DNA of 51,478 bases. It comes from Bacteroidetes bacterium UBA6221 (GTDB lineage Bacteria > Bacteroidota > Bacteroidia > Chitinophagales > Chitinophagaceae). The DNA is taken from NCBI GenBank assembly GCA_002421685.1, contig DISB01000011.1, positions 1 to 51,478 on the forward strand, read 5' to 3'. Shown here one piece after another: positions 1 through 8,575 of the stretch; position 1 is the first letter of the stretch, and each line of letters starts with the position of its first letter. Made by a program: the position numbers and the translations under genes. Under the pieces are notes generated by a model, which saw nothing but the letters and a program-made list of their open reading frames with translations, had not been told where the DNA came from and ran no database searches.

Positions 1-85
1 AATGTTGGGGTCTTTTTGCGTTTAGCATATTTAGATATTGATAAAAGGATATTCCGGATATTTGCCTTGTCAAATCCACTATGTT

Positions 86-604
86 ATGCAATTCAATCTC
101 CAAAAATCAATCCCCATACTGGAAAGAACACCATCTGTAATCCGGCAACTGCTTTCTGGACTGGACAAAGAATGGACTACCAATAACGAAGGCCCTGAAA
201 CATGGAGCCCATACGATGTAGTTGGGCATCTCCTACACGGCGAACACAATGATTGGATGACCCGAATTAGAATCACCATGAACAACGACGGCGGTAAGTA
301 TACCCCCTTCAACCGTACTGCTATGTTCGAGGAAAGTAAAGGCAAAACCCTGGCGCAGTTACTGGATGAATTTGAGACAGCCAGGAAACACAATCTTGAA
401 GAATTGCGAAAGTTGAATATCCGTGAAGAAGACCTCAATAAAACAGCTATTCACCCTTCTTTTGGCACTGTTACTTTAAGGCAACTGTTGTCCACCTGGG
501 TGGCGCACGACCTTAGTCATATTGTGCAGATTACCCGTACCATGGCCAAGCAGTATAGGGAAGAAGTAGGGCCATGGAAAGAATATTTATCCGTAATGAA
601 GTAG
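86..604 (+). CDS. DinB-like (YfiT/DinB_2) putative metal-dependent protein
   Basis: A 172-residue protein with the look of the DinB/YfiT four-helix superfamily, whose members bind a divalent metal through three histidines and often act as thiol transferases or damage-induced proteins of unknown substrate. The sequence shows VGHLLHGEHNDW in the second helix and WVAHDLSHIVQI near the end, which supply the expected His pattern. I start at the ATG at 86. An in-frame TTG at 38 would add 16 residues that do not resemble the family. There is no clear Shine-Dalgarno site. It converges with rluF with zero intergenic bases. The exact substrate cannot be inferred. Confidence 0.75.
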   Translation: MQFNLQKSIPILERTPSVIRQLLSGLDKEWTTNNEGPETWSPYDVVGHLLHGEHNDWMTRIRITMNNDGGKYTPFNRTAMFEESKGKTLAQLLDEFETARKHNLEELRKLNIREEDLNKTAIHPSFGTVTLRQLLSTWVAHDLSHIVQITRTMAKQYREEVGPWKEYLSVMK

Positions 605-617
605 CTACTTCTTTTTT
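598..617. terminator. palindrome spanning two convergent stop codons, possible terminator
   Basis: GAAGTAGCTACTTC (598-611) is a perfect 14-bp palindrome. It contains the TAG stop of the DinB-like gene and the TAG stop of rluF on the other strand, back to back. On the plus strand it is followed by six T residues (612-617), so it could act as a weak intrinsic terminator for the DinB-like gene. The stem is short and AT-rich, so strength is doubtful. Confidence 0.4.
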
Positions 618-1495
618 CGCCACTCCTTATAGCTCTTTTGCTTAGGCTTTCTCTGGTCTGGTTTCTCAGCTCTTGGTACCTTCAGGGGCTTCTCCGCCTT
701 GCTAATAGTTGCTGTAGTTTTTTTCTTTGGTATATATTGCTTTACAGATGCTTCTTGAGTCTTTGACGATGAAGCTATCATCCTGTTCATCTCCTCAATT
801 TCCTGTGGGGTAAGCAGCCGCCATTTACCAACAGGTAAATTACCCAGGCGCACATGCATGATGCGTATGCGCGTTAGGGTGATGACTTTATAGTCCAGTT
901 CGTTACACATGCGGCGGATTTGCCTGTTCAAACCTTGAGTGAGGATGATGCGGAAACGTTTGCTACCTTCTTGTTTTACGATACATGGTTGTGTGCGTTG
1001 CCCCAATATTCTGACGCCCGCACTCATTTTTTGTACAAATTCAGGTGTAACAGGTTTGTCAACCGTGACTATATATTCCTTCTCGTGATAGTTGCCCGCG
1101 CGTAATATCTTATTTACAATATCCCCGTCATTAGTCAGGAATATCAGTCCGTCAGAATCTTTGTCCAGCCTGCCTACAGGGAATATCCGCTTGGGATAAT
1201 TGATAAAGCTGATAATATTTGTCTTGTCTTTCAGGTCGGTAGTAGAAGTGATGCCTACCGGTTTATTGAAAGCAATATATATGGTCTGCGACTTCTTTTT
1301 TGCTTTCAATGGTTCCCCATCTATGGCTACTATATCATGTTCTGATACCCTCGTGGCAGGATAAGCCGGCTCGTCATTTACCGTTACACGGCTTTGTTCA
1401 ATAAGTTTATCAGCTTCCCTGCGGGAACAAAAACCCGTGGAGCTGATAAACTTATTAAGACTGATTAAACTACTGTCTGCTGTTGATTTGCTCAT
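605..1495 (-). CDS. rluF: 23S rRNA pseudouridine synthase, RluF-like
   Basis: A 296-residue RsuA/RluF-family pseudouridine synthase that isomerises a uridine in 23S rRNA (U2604 for E. coli RluF). An N-terminal S4 RNA-binding domain (LNKFISSTGFCSRREADKLI, about residues 13-75) precedes the catalytic domain. The catalytic motif GRLDKDSDGL carries the nucleophilic Asp, and LTQGLNRQIRRMC is the conserved family signature. The C-terminal ~60 residues are a Lys/Pro-rich basic tail typical of Bacteroidota orthologues. It starts 3 bases after the secreted-protein gene at 1499 and probably shares its transcript. RluF is favoured over RluB/RsuA by overall length and the QGLNRQIRRM form. Confidence 0.88.
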   Translation of the reverse strand: MSKSTADSSLISLNKFISSTGFCSRREADKLIEQSRVTVNDEPAYPATRVSEHDIVAIDGEPLKAKKKSQTIYIAFNKPVGITSTTDLKDKTNIISFINYPKRIFPVGRLDKDSDGLIFLTNDGDIVNKILRAGNYHEKEYIVTVDKPVTPEFVQKMSAGVRILGQRTQPCIVKQEGSKRFRIILTQGLNRQIRRMCNELDYKVITLTRIRIMHVRLGNLPVGKWRLLTPQEIEEMNRMIASSSKTQEASVKQYIPKKKTTATISKAEKPLKVPRAEKPDQRKPKQKSYKEWRKKK

Positions 1496-1498
1496 GTA

Positions 1499-1912
1499 TT
1501 ATTTTGCCCTGCGGAACAAGTACCGTGTAATAAATAAACCCCCTGAACTGCTTCCTTCAGATGTCTGTGCGTGCGAACCTGTCACTACACTCATTAACTC
1601 CCAACCATCTGCGCTGTAGGAATTAATGCGTTCTACTATTGACTGGTCGTTATTGGCAATATTTTTAAAGTTCAGGCCTACCATGCTGTAAAAATTTTTC
1701 AGGTCTTTTTCCAGCAGTTGCCCATTATTGTCTGTGGTCAGTATTCTTGAGCGCCCTAATCCACCCGGTATTACCGATTCAATAGTAGAAAACTGGAAAT
1801 ACTCGTAAGATATACCCTGGTTGTGCTCCGGTGCGGGCCTGAACGAAAATCCCGCCATAACGATTGCTGCTGTAAATACTGCTACTGAAAATGTTTTGAT
1901 TGTTTCTTTCAT
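1499..1912 (-). CDS. small secreted protein, DUF4177-like
   Basis: A 137-residue protein of unknown function. The N-terminus (KETIKTFSVAVFTAAIVMAG) looks like a Sec signal peptide or membrane anchor. The body begins with a strand around YEYFQFSTIE and later has INSYSADGWELMSVV. That last pattern, a helix then GWELV/M then a strand, is characteristic of the small DUF4177 domain. The gene is 9 bases downstream of the glycosyltransferase and 3 bases upstream of rluF, so the three probably form one operon. Nothing identifies a substrate or partner. Confidence 0.6.
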   Translation of the reverse strand: MKETIKTFSVAVFTAAIVMAGFSFRPAPEHNQGISYEYFQFSTIESVIPGGLGRSRILTTDNNGQLLEKDLKNFYSMVGLNFKNIANNDQSIVERINSYSADGWELMSVVTGSHAQTSEGSSSGGLFITRYLFRRAK

Positions 1913-1921
1913 AAATAATGA

Positions 1922-2698
1922 TTAAAAATCTTTGCCTTGTCTTTTCCACCTGGCATACTGCCTTGTTTTTGCATATTTAGCCAGGTTTTCCATCGATGAC
2001 AGTTTGCATACTATATACCCCCAATAACCATCCAGGAAACCAAGCCGGATTATATAATCTTTAACAAATTTCCATTTCGGGCCCAGCCATATCTTCAGTA
2101 TGCTGCAGTCTTCACCTTTGTTTACCTTCTGTCTTGCAGCTATATCACTATACTTTTCTATTTTTTTCAGGTGGTCTGATATGCTACTGTAGCTGTAATG
2201 CAACAGGTCGCCTTTAAGCAAAGAAGGTCGTTCATTGTTATCATGCAATGTCCACCTGTCGTGCGGGTTTTCCCCTTTCCAGGTACCGGCTTTGCGGTTA
2301 TACAGCCTTATTTTTCTATCGGGATACCAGCCACCATGTTTTATCCAGTGCCCGCAATAATTATTCAGCCGGTTAAAATGGTATGCCTGCGCAGTAGGAT
2401 TTGATTTTATTTTTTTTATTTCTTCAGCCAGTTCTGCGCTCAATTCCTCATCAGCGTCAATAGACAGCACCCAGTCGTATTTTGCTTGTTCTGTTGCGAA
2501 GTTTTTCTGCTCTAAATGTCCCAGGAAACGTTGCAGTACAATTTTTGCTCCCAGCCGTCGTGCTATAGCCACCGTGTCGTCAGCAGAGAGACTGTCAACT
2601 ACTACTATTTCATCTGCTACGCTCTGCACCGACCGGATGCAGCGTTCGATGTTTTTTTCTTCGTTTAGTGTTATGATGACTACACTAAGTGCTATCAT
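1922..2698 (-). CDS. family 2 glycosyltransferase, WaaE/KdtX-like
   Basis: A 258-residue GT2 glycosyltransferase. It opens with the GT-A fold strand LSVVIITLNEEKNIERC, followed by ADEIVVVDSLSADDT and WVLSIDADEELS. The DAD is the metal/nucleotide-sugar binding DxD motif. The C-terminal half (GGWYPDRKIRLYNRKAGTW, then HDRW) matches the WaaE/KdtX subgroup, which adds sugars to the lipopolysaccharide inner core in proteobacteria. In Bacteroidota the acceptor is unknown. It is the first gene of a minus-strand group with the secreted protein and rluF. It lacks transmembrane segments, so it is presumably cytoplasmic or peripheral. Confidence 0.85.
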   Translation of the reverse strand: MIALSVVIITLNEEKNIERCIRSVQSVADEIVVVDSLSADDTVAIARRLGAKIVLQRFLGHLEQKNFATEQAKYDWVLSIDADEELSAELAEEIKKIKSNPTAQAYHFNRLNNYCGHWIKHGGWYPDRKIRLYNRKAGTWKGENPHDRWTLHDNNERPSLLKGDLLHYSYSSISDHLKKIEKYSDIAARQKVNKGEDCSILKIWLGPKWKFVKDYIIRLGFLDGYWGYIVCKLSSMENLAKYAKTRQYARWKRQGKDF

Positions 2699-2710
2699 GA
2701 GCAGAAATTA

Positions 2711-2733
2711 AAAAACCCGGAGTTTTCCGGGTT
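2711..2733 (-). terminator. intrinsic terminator of the response regulator gene
   Basis: An inverted repeat AACCCGG (2714-2720) / CCGGGTT (2727-2733) has a 6-base loop. Read on the minus strand it is followed by a run of T residues (complement of the A-run at 2711-2715). It lies just downstream of the response regulator that ends at 2759 and just upstream of the GT2 gene, so it separates the two transcripts. Confidence 0.75.
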
Positions 2734-2758
2734 GTAAAAATAGTATTTAAGAGCGTGA

Positions 2759-3232
2759 TTAAGATAAAAGTTGCTGTCTCAACAAGAACTCCAACTGAGA
2801 GTTGGTAACGCCCAACTTTTCAGTCAGTTCTTTTTCGTCCTTCCTCAGTTTGTAGATGTCGTATGCACGCTGTATGGTCATGTCCAGTTCCTCCTCGTTC
2901 CATGGTTTGGTCAGGTAGTGGAATATCTTACCCTTGTTTACTGCGTCAATTACCGCGTTCAGGTCGGCATAGCCGGTGAGCAATATCCGCATTGGGTCCG
3001 GGTGTTTTTCCAGTATTGACTCCAGGAATTGTACGCCCGTCATATTGGGCATGCGTTGATCTGTGATTATTATATCAATAGGCTCAGTGTCCAATATCTT
3101 AATGGCTTCTTCCCCGCTGATAGCTGTATGCACCTTATATTTTATACGAAATGTAGCTTTGAAGGACATCAGGTTATGTTCCTCATCGTCCACATATAAT
3201 ACGCTGATCTTATCGATTTTATTGTCTCCCAT
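2759..3232 (-). CDS. stand-alone receiver-domain response regulator
   Basis: A 157-residue protein with one receiver domain (residues 8-125) and a short coiled-coil-like tail (DEKELTEKLGVTNSQLEFLL). The acidic pocket is YVDDEE, Asp58 in IITDQRMP is the phospho-acceptor, and RILLTGYAD and YLTKPW supply the conserved Thr and Lys. The HNLMSFK and DQRMPxMTG style is typical of RpfG-type receivers, but no HD-GYP or DNA-binding output domain follows. It is divergent from the sensory operon at 3370-10057. Its receiver closely resembles that of the protein at 8568-9659, so it is plausibly another phospho-acceptor in the same pathway (inference). Confidence 0.85.
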   Translation of the reverse strand: MGDNKIDKISVLYVDDEEHNLMSFKATFRIKYKVHTAISGEEAIKILDTEPIDIIITDQRMPNMTGVQFLESILEKHPDPMRILLTGYADLNAVIDAVNKGKIFHYLTKPWNEEELDMTIQRAYDIYKLRKDEKELTEKLGVTNSQLEFLLRQQLLS

Positions 3233-3369
3233 TTCAATGCAATTATTAGCTTTACATTTGCATCAATTACAAAATAGTGAAAAAAACTACATAAAATATA
3301 TTTTTTTCTATTTTTTATATGTTGCCTTGCAAAAACTAATGTTTAAAGTGTCAAAGCCCCGTTTTATTT
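3233..3369. promoter_or_regulatory. divergent intergenic region, regulator / MoeY-type operon
   Basis: A 137-bp very AT-rich gap between two divergently transcribed genes, so promoters for both must lie here or overlap. I find no convincing TAnnTTTG box on either strand and no strong inverted repeat. The call rests on gene layout only. Confidence 0.4.
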
Positions 3370-5682
3370 ATGACAATTATTAAAGAAGCCATCAAAAATA
3401 ATAAAGATTTGGCTACGATGTATCAGCCCCGAATTTATCGCCTGCACAATAATGAAGACAGGCAGCAGTACGAAAGAGTCTTACAGTTGCCGGGCATACA
3501 GTTGCTTGATGAACTGGATGGCCAGTTAAGGGAGTTAATTAAAATACAGAACCCCAAAATAAAGATCAAAGACGATGAGTACCCCGATTTGATAACCAGG
3601 CATCTTGATGGTCGCAACCCCGAAGAATACGGTGTTTGGGCTTATTATCCCTGGGCAAACAGGCTGGTCCACCTGCTGGCCGAAGAGGAGTTTGTTGAGG
3701 TGCGCACCAATCGTAACCGTTACAAACTTACCAAAGAAGAGCAAACCTACTTAAGCAAGAAGATCATCGGCGTTATAGGCCTTTCCGTAGGACAGTCCAT
3801 CGCTCTTACGATAGCCATGGAAAGAATCTGCGGCGAGTTGAGGCTTGCCGATTTTGATACTGTCGAATTGAGCAATCTGAACCGTATAAGAACAGGCTTG
3901 CACAACCTGGGTTTGCACAAAACCATCCTGGCGGCAAGAGAGATACTTGAAATAGACCCTTACCTCAACGTAAAGGTATATAGCGAAGGTATTACAGCAG
4001 ACAATATTGACGAATTCTTCACAGGAGGCGGCAAACTCGACCTGCTGGTTGAAGTTTGCGATGGCCTTGATATCAAGATACAAAGCCGTTTTAAAGCACG
4101 GGAACTGCGTATTCCTGTACTGATGGATACCAACGACCGCGGTATGCTGGATGTAGAACGTTTTGACCTGGAACCTGAGAGGCCTATTCTGCATGGCCTG
4201 GCCGGTGACCTGAACCCGGAAAGTATCAAGGGACTGACCAACGAGCAAAAAATACCTTACATACTGAAGATGGTAGGTGCCGATACAATCTCCACCAGGC
4301 TCAAGGCTTCTATGATGGAGGTTGAGCAATCTATAAACACCTGGCCTCAGTTGGCCTCTTCTGTTGTTTTGGGTGGCGCCCTTACTACAGACACCGCCCG
4401 CAGGATATTGCTGGGGCAGTTTCATGATTCAGGTAGGTATTATATAGATTTTGATGAATTAGTGGCAGACAAAGAACTTCATGTAAAACATGAAGAATCT
4501 CCCACAAACCCATATCAGCCACTCCAGGTTGAGGAAATGCGTGAGGTAACCGGCCGTTATTTGCAACACGCTGACATGCCGGCGTATTCACCTACCGGTG
4601 AGGAATTGGATAAATTAATTGAGGCAGCGATCGTAGCGCCATCGGCGGGTAACAACCAACCATGGAAATGGATGTATAAAAATGGCTGGTTGTTCCTGTT
4701 TCATGATAAATACTGGTCATGGTCCTGGGGAGATTTTAATGAAATGGGCGCACACATGGGGTTGGGTACAGCTATTGAAAATGTACACCTGCAATCGCTC
4801 CTGTTGGGTTTAGACGATAACGTTGCATTATTCCCGTTGGTTGGCGAACCAAAGCTTATTGCGGCAATAAGCTTTGCAAAAACGGGACTTGTGCCCTCTG
4901 AAATGGATAAAAACCTTGCTGAGAATCTATACTCAAGATGTACCAACAGGATGTTGGGAGAAAGACAAAAGCTACCTGTTGAATTTTATGAACAAATGCA
5001 TTATCTTGTTACTGAAAGTAGTGGGGTACGGCTCTTTTATACAGAAAATGATGCCGAACTGGATGAATTGGGCAGAATAATGGCGGCTTGCGACCGGATA
5101 AGAATGTTACATAAGCAGGGCCATGAAGAGTTTTATAGTGAAGTGAGGTGGAGTCCTGACCATGCTGAAGAGACACGTGACGGTATAGAGCTGGCAGCGG
5201 TAGACATATCACAGGGAGAGATAGCCGGCTTTTATGTAGGGAGCGATTGGGAAGCTATCTCACTACTGGCGCAATGGGGTAAAGGAGATGGTTTCAGGCG
5301 GTATTCAAATAAAACAATGAAGGCAGCGTCATCTGCTTTATTATTTACAATTGCAGGGTTTGAGCATGAAAAGCTGGTAAATGCAGGGAGAGCGGTACAG
5401 AGGGTATGGATTTATGCTAATACCCAAGGTGTAAGTGTTCACCCTATGTTATCACCGGTTTTCTTTTTTAGCCGGTTGATTGTGGGAAAAGGGGAAGGGT
5501 TGCCGGAGTTTGCTAAAGAAGAATTGAGTGAGTTGAGGGAAAGCTTTTTGAAAATTTTTCCGATGCAGAATAAGGATAAGAGAGAATATTCAGAAGTGTT
5601 TTTGATGAAACTGGCTAAGACTGATAAATTTGGAACCAGGTCGTTAAGAAAGCATAAAAACGAAATATTCTATAAAGAGTAA
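3370..5682 (+). CDS. ThiF/E1-like and nitroreductase-like fusion, Rv1355c (MoeY) family
   Basis: A 770-residue two-domain protein. After a ~130-residue N-terminal region comes an E1/ThiF/MoeB-like adenylating fold. It has a nucleotide loop GVIGLSVGQS (from residue 134), an acidic strand DFDTVELSNLNR, then HKTILAAREI and VEVCDGLDIK. These supply the Asp, Arg, Lys and Asp usually used for ATP/Mg binding. I see no obvious catalytic Cys motif or CxxC zinc site. The C-terminal half (from about 410) is a nitroreductase/FMN-type fold with AAIVAPSAGNNQPWKW and a long second lobe. The architecture matches mycobacterial Rv1355c, annotated MoeY, whose reaction is unknown to me. It heads a tightly coupled operon with a GNAT-like gene (stop and start overlap as TAATG) and two-component genes. 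Confidence 0.8.
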   Translation: MTIIKEAIKNNKDLATMYQPRIYRLHNNEDRQQYERVLQLPGIQLLDELDGQLRELIKIQNPKIKIKDDEYPDLITRHLDGRNPEEYGVWAYYPWANRLVHLLAEEEFVEVRTNRNRYKLTKEEQTYLSKKIIGVIGLSVGQSIALTIAMERICGELRLADFDTVELSNLNRIRTGLHNLGLHKTILAAREILEIDPYLNVKVYSEGITADNIDEFFTGGGKLDLLVEVCDGLDIKIQSRFKARELRIPVLMDTNDRGMLDVERFDLEPERPILHGLAGDLNPESIKGLTNEQKIPYILKMVGADTISTRLKASMMEVEQSINTWPQLASSVVLGGALTTDTARRILLGQFHDSGRYYIDFDELVADKELHVKHEESPTNPYQPLQVEEMREVTGRYLQHADMPAYSPTGEELDKLIEAAIVAPSAGNNQPWKWMYKNGWLFLFHDKYWSWSWGDFNEMGAHMGLGTAIENVHLQSLLLGLDDNVALFPLVGEPKLIAAISFAKTGLVPSEMDKNLAENLYSRCTNRMLGERQKLPVEFYEQMHYLVTESSGVRLFYTENDAELDELGRIMAACDRIRMLHKQGHEEFYSEVRWSPDHAEETRDGIELAAVDISQGEIAGFYVGSDWEAISLLAQWGKGDGFRRYSNKTMKAASSALLFTIAGFEHEKLVNAGRAVQRVWIYANTQGVSVHPMLSPVFFFSRLIVGKGEGLPEFAKEELSELRESFLKIFPMQNKDKREYSEVFLMKLAKTDKFGTRSLRKHKNEIFYKE

Positions 5683-6383
5683 TGTTAAAAATCCGGGTTT
5701 TTAGAGCAGTTGATGACTTAGAATCATGTAAGCGTTTTGCGGAAGGCCATGCTAATGTATTAAGGGACTATGGGATTACAAAGGTGACATCATCAAAAAA
5801 TGATTGGTTCTATAATCCCGGGGCATATGTGGTTTTGGTGGAAACGGAGGATACCGGTGAGGTAGTAGGCGGAGAAAGAATCCACCTGGTCACAAGTGAG
5901 TTCCCGTTACCAATAGAAGAAGCAGTATCAATAGTTGAGAAAAGGATATACGACCTGGTTGCCGGTTATGCAGATAACAAATTGACAGGAGAGTTATGCG
6001 GCTTATGGAATGCAAAAGCTATAGCTGGTAAGGGTGTAAGTATATTGCTTACGAAGCTGGGGGTGGCGCTGGCCAACAGGTTGCAAATGGATAGCCTGTT
6101 TGTTTTATGCGCGCCCTATACGGTTGCTATGTGCCAGGCTGCGGGTTTTGAGATTGAAACAACAATCGGCAATAACGGTACGTTTATTTATCCTAAACTG
6201 GATTTGGTGGCTACCGCATTGGTAGTAAAAGATTTGACAGGGTTAAGCACGGCTGATGATAGGTTCAGAAAAGAAATATTTTCTTACATTGAAAATCCAG
6301 TAAGTAAAACAATAGTTTTGGGAGAAAAAGGAGAGACGGAGGTAGCGTACAACCTTTTGTTGCCTGATAGAGAAAAATTATAA
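5682..6383 (+). CDS. GNAT-like acyltransferase (autoinducer/N-acyl amino acid synthase-like)
   Basis: A 233-residue protein with the layout of the GNAT/acyl-homoserine-lactone-synthase-like fold. An N-terminal region gives YVVLVETEDTGEVVGGERIH. A central strand-helix is ELCGLWNAKAIAGKGVSILL, where AGKG is the likely acyl-CoA pyrophosphate loop. Then come LFVLCAPYTVAMCQAAGFE and a C-terminal extension. The substrate is unknown; N-acyl amino acid synthases and PEP-CTERM/exosortase-type acyltransferases have similar layouts. Its ATG overlaps the preceding stop by one base, and its own stop overlaps the kinase start in the same way. Translational coupling suggests these products work together. 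Confidence 0.65.
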   Translation: MLKIRVFRAVDDLESCKRFAEGHANVLRDYGITKVTSSKNDWFYNPGAYVVLVETEDTGEVVGGERIHLVTSEFPLPIEEAVSIVEKRIYDLVAGYADNKLTGELCGLWNAKAIAGKGVSILLTKLGVALANRLQMDSLFVLCAPYTVAMCQAAGFEIETTIGNNGTFIYPKLDLVATALVVKDLTGLSTADDRFRKEIFSYIENPVSKTIVLGEKGETEVAYNLLLPDREKL

Positions 6384-8575
6384 TGAAACAATATTATAAA
6401 CAGGTTTACTCTTTTCTATTGTTCATGGCCTGCTCATTATGCGGCCTTGCACAGCATCCATCTGATAACATTATTATAACAGACCCTGCCAGGCCCGGAT
6501 TACTGGGTGAGCAGGTTTATATATATGTTGACTCAACGAAAGGCAAAACATTTGAAGATATTGCAGCATCCGGGGCTTTTGTTAAAAGTGCCACAAGGGT
6601 GCCTAATCTTGGCGTGGCAGATGTTGTGGTATGGGTACGAATAAATCTGCAGAACAAATCAAGATACCCTAACCTGATACTGGAAGTAGAAAATCCGCTA
6701 CTTGAAGATGTTACGTTTTATTATCCTGCTGCAAATGGCTATGCAACCAAGAGAATTAGTAAAGACATGCCTTTTGCTGATAGGGGAAACCTCAGCCAGA
6801 ACTACCAGTTTGAATTGACGGGCATTGATACGAATCCGGCCACCTACTATCTGCGTATTGAAAGTAATACACAATTGCTTGTGCCGATAAAAATAGGCGC
6901 ACCGGAAAAAGTGGCCAATGCCGACTTGAACCGTGATATGTTGAGCGGGTTTTATTTTGGGATAATGCTGGTTATGCTTTTGTATAATATGTTTATATAC
7001 TTCAGCACAAAGGACAAAAGCTACCTGTATTACATTTTATACATTCTCAGCGTGGCTTTAGTACAGCTGAATATCACCGGATTAGGCTTTAAATACCTGT
7101 GGGCTGACCTATATGTTTTTGAGAAGTATAGTGTCTATATATTTCCGTCAATTACAGCGTTTGCATCTATAGCATTCATCAGGAGTTTTTTGCAGACTAA
7201 AAGATTTGTGCCTAGGATGCATAAAGGTTTCTGGATTTTCATTATTGCATATGTAATTACTATAATCAACGCATTTGCAGGAAACAAACATGTAAGTTAC
7301 AACCTCCTTAATTTTAATGCACTGCCCTTGTCATTATATATGATAGGTATTGCCGCATATATACGCATTAAGTATAAATACCGGCCGGCTATGTTCTTCC
7401 TGATAGCATGGACGGTATTCCTGCTTAGTGTCATGCTTTTTGTAATGAAAGACTTCGGGGTATTGCCGTATAACTTGCTGACTGTTTCAATCATACAGGT
7501 TGGTTCTGCATTTGTCGTAGTCCTCCTGTCTATTGCATTGGCAGATAGTATTAATATACTCAAAAAAGAGAAAGAGGCATCCCAGGCGCAGGCGCTTACG
7601 GCACTTGAGGAAAATGCAAGAATTATCAGGGAACAGAATGTTATACTAGAGACAAGGGTTAACGAACGCACCGTCGAGTTGAAACAATCGAATGAAGAAT
7701 TGGAGAAAACCCTGCAGGACCTGAAGGAAGCTGAGGCTCAACTGGTAGAATCGGGAAAAATGGCTTCCCTCGGTCAACTCACGGCTGGTATAGCTCACGA
7801 GATCAATAACCCCATCAACTTTGTAACATCGAACGTGAAACCGTTAAAACGCGACGTAGAGATGATCATCGAAATGCTGGGCAGGATAGAAGAATTATCC
7901 GTCGCAGAAATGGATGCGGACGAAAAACGTCGCCAGATAGACGAGTTGAAGGAGGAAATGGACTTTGACTACCTGAAAACTGAAATTGATTACCTGCTGA
8001 ATGGTATAACCGAAGGCTCGTCACGTACTGCTGAGATCGTAAAAGGGTTAAGGATTTTCTCAAGGCTGGATGAAGATGACCTGAAACTCGCTGATATTAA
8101 TGAAGGCATGGATTCAACATTGGTTATCGTCAGGAATACACTAGGTACCAATATTGATATCGTAAAAGATTACAGTAGCATACCGCCTATTGAATGTTAC
8201 CCCGGCAAACTTAACCAGGTATTTCTGAATATTGTTACTAATGGTTTGCAGGCTATCAAGGCAAAATTCAATGATGAGAGAGGTGGACAGCTTACTATCC
8301 GTACCTATTCGCCCGACGAGGACCATATAGCAATCAGCATAAAAGACAATGGTATTGGTATGGACGAGAATACGATGAAGAAAGTATTTGAGCCCTTCTT
8401 TACCACTAAAGACGTAGGAGAGGGGACAGGCCTGGGGATGTCTATCGTATACAACACTATCAACAAACATAACGGTAAAATAGAGTTCGACTCCAGGTTA
8501 GGCGAGGGGACGGAGTTTACCATCACATTACCTGTTAAGCTTGTTAATGTTCAAATAGAGGAAAAAGTTGGATAG
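6383..8575 (+). CDS. 7TMR-DISM sensor histidine kinase
   Basis: A 730-residue membrane sensor kinase. A signal peptide (SFLLFMACSLCGLAQ) leads into an extracytoplasmic 7TMR-DISMED2-type beta domain (about 45-165), thought to bind carbohydrate or other small ligands. Seven transmembrane helices follow (about 185-390), then a coiled coil (about 395-450), a dimerisation/phospho-acceptor helix GQLTAGIAHEINNPINFV with His472, and an HATPase domain with IVTNGLQAI, DNGIGMDENTMKKVFEPFF and GEGTGLGMSI. All catalytic boxes are intact. It lies between the GNAT-like gene and the receiver-kinase gene with overlaps at both ends. It is the only membrane sensor in the operon, so it probably passes phosphate to the downstream receivers. 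Confidence 0.92.
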   Translation: MKQYYKQVYSFLLFMACSLCGLAQHPSDNIIITDPARPGLLGEQVYIYVDSTKGKTFEDIAASGAFVKSATRVPNLGVADVVVWVRINLQNKSRYPNLILEVENPLLEDVTFYYPAANGYATKRISKDMPFADRGNLSQNYQFELTGIDTNPATYYLRIESNTQLLVPIKIGAPEKVANADLNRDMLSGFYFGIMLVMLLYNMFIYFSTKDKSYLYYILYILSVALVQLNITGLGFKYLWADLYVFEKYSVYIFPSITAFASIAFIRSFLQTKRFVPRMHKGFWIFIIAYVITIINAFAGNKHVSYNLLNFNALPLSLYMIGIAAYIRIKYKYRPAMFFLIAWTVFLLSVMLFVMKDFGVLPYNLLTVSIIQVGSAFVVVLLSIALADSINILKKEKEASQAQALTALEENARIIREQNVILETRVNERTVELKQSNEELEKTLQDLKEAEAQLVESGKMASLGQLTAGIAHEINNPINFVTSNVKPLKRDVEMIIEMLGRIEELSVAEMDADEKRRQIDELKEEMDFDYLKTEIDYLLNGITEGSSRTAEIVKGLRIFSRLDEDDLKLADINEGMDSTLVIVRNTLGTNIDIVKDYSSIPPIECYPGKLNQVFLNIVTNGLQAIKAKFNDERGGQLTIRTYSPDEDHIAISIKDNGIGMDENTMKKVFEPFFTTKDVGEGTGLGMSIVYNTINKHNGKIEFDSRLGEGTEFTITLPVKLVNVQIEEKVG

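Noticed and set aside
38..85. N-terminal extension of the DinB-like protein from a TTG codon
   Set aside because: The extra 16 residues do not fit the family, and a good ATG follows at 86.
3751..4425. A 224-codon minus-strand open frame
   Set aside because: It is antisense to the E1-nitroreductase fusion, with Cys/Tyr-rich random-like composition and no motifs.
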